A DNA stretch of 64,000 nt from contig JAODTK010005810.1 of the NCBI GenBank assembly GCA_026419785.1, positions 62,001 through 126,000 on the forward strand, read 5' to 3'. Every line of letters begins with the position of its first letter. Position 1 is the stretch's first letter. Origin of the DNA: Sclerodactyla briareus. Taxonomy: Eukaryota > Echinodermata > Holothuroidea > Dendrochirotida > Sclerodactylidae. This document shows, in pieces, positions 58,401 through 64,000 of the stretch. Both the position numbers and the translations under genes were made by a program. Under the pieces are notes generated by a model that saw only the letters and a list, made by a program, of their open reading frames with translations, searched no databases and had not been told where the DNA came from.

Positions 58401-58822
58401 CGAGTCGACCCCTCCCCATTGTTAGAGTGTGGTATTTACACCCGGGGCTATTCGTCCTGGGGGTAGTAGGCCCGGAGGTAAAGCTCCGGTTGGTAGTGGC
58501 TTCGGGTATTTGTCTTCGGGGGTGATTGTCCGGGGGGTAGCTGTCTGGGGGTTGTGTCCTGGGGGGGTATGTGTCTTCGGGGGTGATTGTACGGGGGTTT
58601 TGGTCTGGGAGGTTGTGTTCCTGGGGGGTATTGTTTCGGGGGAGTGTCCGGGTGGTTTACGTCCGGGTTGGGCTTTGTCCGGGAGGCTCTTGTCCGGTTG
58701 GGACTTATCCGGAGGTAATTTTTATCCAGAGGGTCGACGTCTCGGGGGGTAGTTGTCGCGGGGGTAGTTGCCCCGTCACGATTCTGTCAGATCAGGTTTT
58801 ATGGGCCCCTATTCGCATGCTG
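55441..58822 (+). repeat. 3.4-kb tandem duplication, copy B
   Basis: Head-to-tail second copy with the same landmark order: ACACGATGTTTTCTTGCGGG (55,491), TTTGCTGATGCGATTCGTAC (55,950), GTTACAATCTCGAGTGTAAC (56,410), CACTTTTCCAAAGGAAAAAA (56,979), TTGTTCACATATTAAATCAT (57,539) and GGTTGCCCATGGCGAACCGC (58,370), ending ATGGGCCCCTATTCGCATGC (58,801-58,820). It differs from copy A by many single-base insertions, deletions and substitutions and is roughly 100 bases shorter. Confidence 0.9.
58440..58785 (+). repeat. G-rich minisatellite at the end of copy B
   Basis: Same unit as at 55,012-55,390, with independent changes in unit number and order (for example GGGGGTGATTGTCCGGGGGG followed by TAGCTGTC). 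It marks the end of the second duplication unit. Confidence 0.85.
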
Positions 58823-59404
58823 CTGCAATATTTGGCTAAATAACATAATTAAAGATGCAAAACCTCTACTGAACTGCCAAACAAAAATCATTTTTTGGTT
58901 AAAATTTCTTCATGGAGGGTTCTGACACCCCCCCCCCCGTTGGTACGCCACTGCTTCTCGAGCCGTCGGTGAAGAGTTACCGGTAGCTGATCCTCCTTTG
59001 TCACGGTTGCCGAGAGCACGCAGCATGTGATGAAATGATGTAACACTTAGCGCAAACCTGCTCTACCAGACCATTACGCGCGTCTTTTTTAATTCCCCCA
59101 ATCTTCGAGAGATGGGAAATTGCTAACCATAACCCCACCCCTTTGCGCGGATATCCCCGTGGCCCCGCAATTATGCATATTCAATTTCAGTCTCAGCAAT
59201 CTGTACCGTTTAATTACTTTGAAGGTTTGGTGTATGGGGAATGATTTGGACACTGGTTGGGGGGTAGGCAAAGTATATGCTCATCGCCTGCCGGGTTAGA
59301 ACCATGATTACGGTTAGGGGTTTGGGATCTTATAGGCAGAAGTCGTGGCGTAGTTTGATTTATAGAGGGGTGTTGCAACCGATATGCATCATTGAACATG
59401 TCAT
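58823..59404. other. No recognised gene; element end at 58,930-58,953
   Basis: A C run followed by GTTGGTACGCCACTG (inverted CAGTGGCGTACC) lies at about 58,929-58,953. It is another end of the family seen at 39.72 kb, facing left. The rest is unrecognised. Confidence 0.5.
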
Positions 59405-59610
59405 GATCTATATTTGACTGATAAAGAATCAACAGCCGATAATGATATAAAAATTGGTCGATAATGAAGTAACTTTCCTACCGATCAGGAATCATGGCTT
59501 TGACCGATAATGAAGTAAACATAAGCCTATTCCCACGCGATAATGAACCACCCATTTGAATGATAATTACGTAATTTTTTAACTGATAATACCCGATTTA
59601 GTAATCAGGA
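59405..59610 (+). repeat. Degenerate array, CGATAATGAAGTAA type
   Basis: TGATAAAGAATCAACAGCCG, TCGATAATGAAGTAACTTTC, ACCGATAATGAAGTAAACAT, GCGATAATGAACCACCC and ACTGATAATACCCGATT recur every 25-45 bases. GATAATGAA is the conserved core. Confidence 0.65.
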
Positions 59611-60584
59611 GAACGTTTTTTTTCCTTTTCCCCTCCAACCTTTCTCCAAACGGTTTGAGATCCAAGTTTAGGACCCATCTTGACCTAATTTTGGTCTCAG
59701 CAGAAATCCATGCACTATTATTCCCAATTCTCTGAAAACTCATTCTAATTGGGCCTGTTAATGCAAAGCTAATGCGATCATGGCCCTCGTTAACCGTATT
59801 GAAATATTCGAGTGAGGCCGAACCCAACGATTGCCTCGTGGCAGTATACTCAATCTCATGTAGGCTTAGTGGCAGAGGATTAGCCAAGTTGGCCCCATAT
59901 AAACGGGACTACTTTTGTTGTTTTTCATGAGTATATGCCACGCAATGGAACATCATAGGGTATTTATATAGTTGTATTAAATTTTGTTGCACTCTAAAAA
60001 CCCAATAAAAGCCCATCATGAACACACACGTACACACACTCGCACGCAAACACACTCAAACTGTTCTGAGCGAGAAAACAAGCACAAGTCGAAACGTCTT
60101 GATAGCTGCGGACGGTAAAATTCCTGTGGCGAGTGCACTGCATGTTCTTCACCAATCCACATCTATTGTTTGTTCACATTTAATTGACGTTTACTGACAT
60201 CTGTTATAACTTTGGAATGGCTGGAAACATGTCTACCACATTAGCCTAATATTTGCTATCAAAGTACCCAACTAACTCATTCCTAGGCCTGTATATTAGC
60301 TATATGTACCCAACAAAACTCTAGTGTACCCAGCACAACTCCTAGGCCGTTAGCACTGGATCCACAATGGAAAGTCTAGCCAACACCTACATCATGAAAA
60401 GGTGATGACAGATCTCCACAGAACTGCCTGCAGCTCCAGGGAGTAATGTAAACAAACCACTCTCGCGGAGAGTTCAATGGGAAGGGCTGTGGGTAGACAA
60501 ATTGGGCTAATTATTTGGATTTAATTAAAATCTAATCATGCAATGCAAACAAATTGAAATGTAACTCAGACTACATAGTCGTGG
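59611..60584. other. No recognised gene
   Basis: Mixed sequence. A CA-rich microsatellite occupies 60,022-60,058. The phrase GTACCCAACAAAACTCTAG/GTACCCAGCACAACTCCTAG repeats at 60,306-60,345. Confidence 0.45.
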
Positions 60585-60715
60585 CATGCCTTCATCCACC
60601 ACCAAGTTTCAACCTGATTGCATGTACGGTTCAGAAGTTAGAAAAAATGAACTTGAGGAACAGAACGGGCGAACGAACGAAACGAACGAACGGACGGACG
60701 AACGGACGGAGATAC
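60585..60715 (+). repeat. GAAC/GGAC microsatellite with dispersed flank
   Basis: GGCATGCCTTCATCCACCAC, AAGTTTCAACCTGATTGCAT, GTACGGTTCAGAAGTTA and GAACGAACGAACGGACGGAC form the inverted equivalent of 52,738-52,870. The flank-plus-microsatellite combination is one mobile or dispersed unit. Confidence 0.7.
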
Positions 60716-60821
60716 ATGAATGACTTGTACAGCTGCTTACCCGCATCTAAAAACACGTCTGCTCTCGGCAAAGTCCAAAAACTCAATGATTCCGACTTCA
60801 ATGTGACAGGGTGCGAGCGAC

Positions 60822-61115
60822 CGAGGTTCTGGATGTTCCTACGAACCCTGCATCAGCGATCCGGACGACCCAGCTCCCGCCGATCCAATACAGACGGTTG
60901 TCCACTACAACGAGCAGCTTACACCAGCTGACCGTCCTCTCAACGACCACCTATCCACCACCAGACTCCACTCCTCGGCACCACCCTCATCATCAGCAGA
61001 TCCACAATCACAGCTGTCGGACCTGTCGATGGAGCCCACGGATGTTTTGTCTCAAGCGGTGGAGCAGACGTGGGTGAAGTTTGGTCGACAGGAGCAGTGT
61101 CCTTCCTCCCCATAG
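60822..61115 (+). CDS. Possible coding fragment, acidic and S/P-rich, unidentified
   Basis: One plus frame is open for about 97 codons to a TAG at 61,113. It has a more protein-like composition than its surroundings: DPDDPAPADPIQTVVHYNEQ, then DRPLNDHLSTTRLHSSAPPS, and SQLSDLSMEPTDVLSQAVEQ, then TWVKFGRQE. No ATG is evident at the start, so it would be an internal exon or a transposon fragment. It resembles the disordered acidic head of some retroelement first proteins, but I cannot place it. The other two frames are also partly open, which weakens the case. Confidence 0.25.
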   Translation, partial: RGSGCSYEPCISDPDDPAPADPIQTVVHYNEQLTPADRPLNDHLSTTRLHSSAPPSSSADPQSQLSDLSMEPTDVLSQAVEQTWVKFGRQEQCPSSP

Positions 61116-61329
61116 ACGGATGGGTTCGAAGTGGGACCAATGGAGAGGCTGCCAGAGGAGTCGGCGTGGGATTTTTTGTTTTGATAAATTGAGACATTTT
61201 CTCGGAGTGGATGAAATAAGCCACCGCGGGAGTGTGCCCCAGGGCAGACGACAGTTCTAGAGTCCCCTTTATTTTTTTTTCATTTTTTTTTGGGGGGGGG
61301 GAGGCTTTGAGGGGTTGAACAGGAGTGCA

Positions 61330-61470
61330 TAATTGGTGTATTACTACCTAAGCGGAGCGCCACTATAGGTTGGCGCGGAGCGTAAAATATTTTTTTTTCA
61401 CTTCACAAACTCTCCAGATGGCCGGAAACGGCACTCCACGACTGTCTACCCAATATAAATCTTGTGTCTG
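61330..61470 (+). repeat. GCGCC hairpin dispersed repeat, best single copy
   Basis: AAGCGGAGCGCCACTATAGG and TTGGCGCGGAGCGTAAAATA are followed by a T run, CACAAACTCTCCAGATGGCC and GGAAACGGCACTCCACG. The order is the same as the start of the 18.0-kb tandem array and of 34.68 kb. GCGCCA and TGGCGC can pair as a hairpin. Confidence 0.7.
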
Positions 61471-62154
61471 CAAATTTCTCAATTTACATGAAAAGTGTTC
61501 TGTAAGAAATAGTACTAACATGATATCACATGGGTTACTGCGATATAAGAATCATTGTTGGCGTGTCGTGGAATTATTGCAATATGACATTTGCTTTTAG
61601 GCTCAATAAGAACTGTAACCAATAGGTCACCGATTTGCAGCAGTTGCACGTGCTGCTTGAAGCCAGCTGGCGCGGCTCTTGACCTAGTCTCTTCGGAGGG
61701 GGGGGGGGTGGGGGGGGGGGGTATAGGGGTTTGAAACGACAGAATAGAATCTGACTGAAAATAAGTGAGTGGCAGTTTTTTCATTATATGACAACATTTC
61801 CTGACTACCATGGAGGTCACAATATACGACACCGCTGCCCAAATCTGGATAGAGGTATATGGAATCATGTACAGTGTGATCAAGGTGTGAAGTGATTCAT
61901 AGACCTAAACGATGACAATATTCCAACTTTTGACGGTGGATTGACAACTCTCAAATACTAGGCCCTTACAATACCAATTCTACGATCCTTGACCAATTTC
62001 AGTTCTGATTTTCCTCACCCTGTCCTCGTATAAAAATTATGCACTCAGGATGTAAAAAAGAACGCTGTTGTTTTGTAACACTAACCACTGTGCACGAGTG
62101 TACTGTGTACGCACAGTATGGAAATGGGGCGAAAGCGCGGTTGTCGGCTTGACA
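61471..62154. other. No recognised gene
   Basis: A compound G-rich run sits at 61,696-61,722. Otherwise mixed sequence with no supported feature. Confidence 0.45.
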
Positions 62155-62445
62155 GTTGTCACTCACTCAATCACTCACTCATGGGGGCACAGCCTGGAAG
62201 GCACCTCGCCGCGTCCACCCGCCGTTTCCAGTCACCCGGCCTTCTCCGGGCAAGGCGACTAGGCATGGGCCTGACCCATCCCACCTAACTCCAGTTACCG
62301 GCACGAAGCTGCGCTAACCAGAGCTACGAGGTCGTCCTGGCAGGCGCTCCCACCCACCGGATCCCGTACAGACAGAATTCGGTGGACAGGATCGTCCGCC
62401 GGAAGGCGCGCCATATGCGCGAAGAAGCGCAGTTGTCACTACTAC
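62155..62445 (-). pseudogene. C-terminal remnant of a third LINE reverse-transcriptase protein
   Basis: The minus strand reads RFFAHMARLPADDPVHRIL (62,373-62,430) then SVRDPVGG. After frame changes come LGMGQAHA and a stretch ending GGRGEVPSRLCPH. The pattern (F.HMARLP.D.P..RIL, a GxPR-like basic stretch, an ELGM...A...A block, W/R-rich end, C..CPH) is typical of the C-terminal tail of several non-LTR retrotransposon pol proteins. It is GC-rich compared with its surroundings, consistent with recent or foreign coding origin. Only about 290 bases remain, so the clade is uncertain. Confidence 0.6.
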
Positions 62446-62929
62446 TGTACAAGCAGCCTATGTACTCGACCTTACGAGGAGATATGATGATAGCTTTATT
62501 TCACGACATTGAGGAGTAGGCGTATCCTGGTTATCACGAGGAAATGTGACCTGCGTGAAATTGGGTACCTAAGGCTTGTGGTAAAGGAGGCGCGATGTTT
62601 TAGTTGTATATGTCATTAGTCTATTCCACCATAAGAAATCAACCCCTCGGGTGTTTTTTTTTCTTCTTGAGGGGGGGGGGGGGGGTTGAGCACATTTTTT
62701 TTTTTTGTGGGGGGAGGGGGAGGGACTTGAGCCTGAAACGGCTCTTTGAAAACGGCTCTTTGCACAGGCATCCCCCCAAATAAACCCCAAAAGAGTTGGC
62801 ACGATCGCATTTCTTCGAACAAGCTATTGTTTCTGTGTTGGGTTCATGAGTCAATAATGTGGAAGAATTATGGGTTAGTTCACAACAAATTTATTCATGT
62901 TCGGAACCCCAAACAACGCCTCAGACACT
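62446..62929. other. No recognised gene; homopolymer tracts
   Basis: G and T runs at 62,669-62,730 generate overlapping proline- and lysine-rich minus-strand frames that I regard as artefacts. Confidence 0.5.
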
Positions 62930-63420
62930 TAGCAAAACAAATAAAAATGTTTTATAGATTATAACATTCAGCAAAACATCTGAAAAATTATGTCATAATT
63001 TTTTACACTGATCAAAAAAAAAAAAAACACATCTGAAAATCAGTCAAAATTCCAACAATTAGCGAAACATTTTGAAAATCATTTCATGAATTTTGACACA
63101 TAGCAAAACATTTAGAATACGGTCATGAATCTGAACACTTAGCAAAACATTTAAAAATTATTTATAAATTTGAACATTCAGCAAAACATTTTAAAAATCG
63201 TTTCATGAATTTCAACACTTAGCGACACATTAAAAAAAAAACATTCCTAACATTTAACCGTATCGAAACATTCTTAAATGATTTGATCGCTCAGCAAAAC
63301 AAAATTTGAACATTCAGCAGAACATTTGAAATCATTTCATAAATTTTAACACTAGTAGGAAAGTATTCAGACATTATTCCATTCATTTTTGAACATTTGA
63401 AACGAATACGAACTAAATAA
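62930..63420 (+). repeat. Degenerate ~40-bp array, TTAGCAAAACATTT type
   Basis: CACTTAGCAAAACA, CATTCAGCAAAACAT, CAATTAGCGAAACAT, CACATAGCAAAACAT, CACTTAGCGACACAT and CATTCAGCAGAACAT start units of about 36-45 bases. Each is followed by TTGAAAATCATTTCATGAAT-like filler. At least ten units are visible; divergence increases toward the right end. Confidence 0.8.
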
Positions 63421-63895
63421 AAGATCACGATCGCTTATTCAATAATGGTCTAATAAGAACTTCAACCAAATTTATGGTTATGACGTGTTCATCGGTGAAA
63501 TGATCGATAATCATTCATGTTACGACCTTCACAAAGTCCAATGAGCTAGGAGTAAATCGTCGTCACTCAACTTCTTTCGGATGCCTACGATATCACACTC
63601 GTTGCTCGCGAATGTTTTTTATATATACATATTTTCATAATAATTCGAGAATCACTCAAAACCCCACACTAGCTATGGTGTTGTCCACAACATTTACCAA
63701 AGCCTGACATTTATGGAAACTCGTATGTACGCATCCATCCAGGGCAGCACGATCGTGGACTATGTACGGAAACTCCTAAAACGAAAAAATACCGATAATA
63801 CCTCAAGAAAAACAAACAGCGTAAGTGCATGTACAGTTGCAGTTTTTTCACATGGGTCCTGATATACTGGTAGCTTAGGAGAAGTAGCCAAGCAT
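63421..63895. other. No recognised feature
   Basis: Mixed sequence without supported gene or repeat. Confidence 0.45.
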
Positions 63896-63939
63896 CCTCT
63901 CAACCGATCCAACTCGCTTCCCAGCCTACCAATCACTAT

Positions 63940-64000
63940 TTCATCTCATCTCTCCCCCTCTCTCCCCTCTTTCTCCCCCTCCCCCCCCCCCCCCCCCCCT
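63940..64000. repeat. CT-rich simple sequence ending in a C run
   Basis: CTCTCC and TTTCTCCCCC words pass into a long C run that reaches the window end, so its true length cannot be judged. Confidence 0.85.

Noticed and set aside
62569..62854. Proline- and lysine-rich proteins in three overlapping minus frames
   Set aside because: They are translations of G-run and T-run homopolymers; all three frames are open only because of low complexity.
1..64000. tRNA, rRNA or other structured RNA genes
   Set aside because: I looked for tRNA-like TTCGAATC boxes and rRNA-like blocks and saw none with convincing context; a dedicated RNA search could still find small RNAs.
1..64000. All frameshifts explained by low-quality raw sequence
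   Set aside because: The 20-bp satellite is nearly perfect over 1.3 kb, so base accuracy seems good at least there; errors in homopolymers remain possible, but decay of old elements is the simpler view.

Overview
The window reads as eukaryotic nuclear DNA dominated by transposons and tandem repeats. I recognise no host protein-coding gene and no tRNA or rRNA. A marine invertebrate deuterostome, perhaps an echinoderm, is my best guess. The reasons are a DIRS-type tyrosine-recombinase retrotransposon, CR1/L2-like LINEs, many CAGTGGCG or CAGGGGCG element ends followed by G runs, dispersed repeats rich in AGGTCA/TGACCT, and frequent TAGGCCTA. This is inference from composition and element types; nothing in the window fixes the species.

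Layout. 0-12.5 kb is mostly unrecognised sequence with dispersed repeats near 2.1-2.4, 6.2-6.4 and 8.7-8.95 kb, a degenerate CTCAGTAATTACC array near 7.1-7.4 kb, and microsatellites. 12.58-15.60 kb is bounded by inverted copies of one ~45-bp sequence and holds two blocks of palindromic GATATC-rich repeats. Next to it, on the minus strand, lies a decayed LINE with endonuclease and reverse transcriptase remains (15.6-17.96 kb). It is cut at its 5' side by an hAT-like terminus and followed by about five copies of a ~190-bp tandem repeat (18.0-19.0 kb). A candidate non-autonomous DNA element sits at 20.24-21.55 kb.

The best-preserved element is a DIRS-like retrotransposon on the plus strand (about 21.65-25.06 kb). 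Its gag-side region, reverse transcriptase, RNase H and tyrosine recombinase are all readable across several frames. A minus-strand Gag-like fragment with two zinc-knuckle-like motifs follows (25.6-26.2 kb). Then come a dispersed repeat and the 3' end of a second LINE with an AAGAT pentamer tail (27.46-28.29 kb).

28.64-29.95 kb is a very homogeneous 20-bp satellite of about 65 copies. It creates a spurious 494-codon reading frame, and a short diverged copy of the same array and its flank lies inverted at 32.03-32.18 kb. 32-48 kb is repeat-rich without recognised genes and includes an inverted pair of one dispersed repeat (38.0-38.5 and 39.8-40.3 kb), a ~280-bp putative MITE (45.1-45.4 kb) and several degenerate short-unit arrays.

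52.0-58.8 kb is a head-to-tail tandem duplication of a ~3.4-kb unit. Each unit ends in a G-rich minisatellite, and the same minisatellite occurs in the opposite orientation at 48.08-48.4 kb. The last 6 kb hold a possible coding fragment (60.8-61.1 kb), a third LINE remnant (62.15-62.44 kb, minus) and an AGCAAAACATTT array. The recurring theme is degenerate short-unit arrays, many unrelated in sequence, rather than one gene system. All retroelement genes are broken, so this looks like a graveyard region with one recent satellite expansion.
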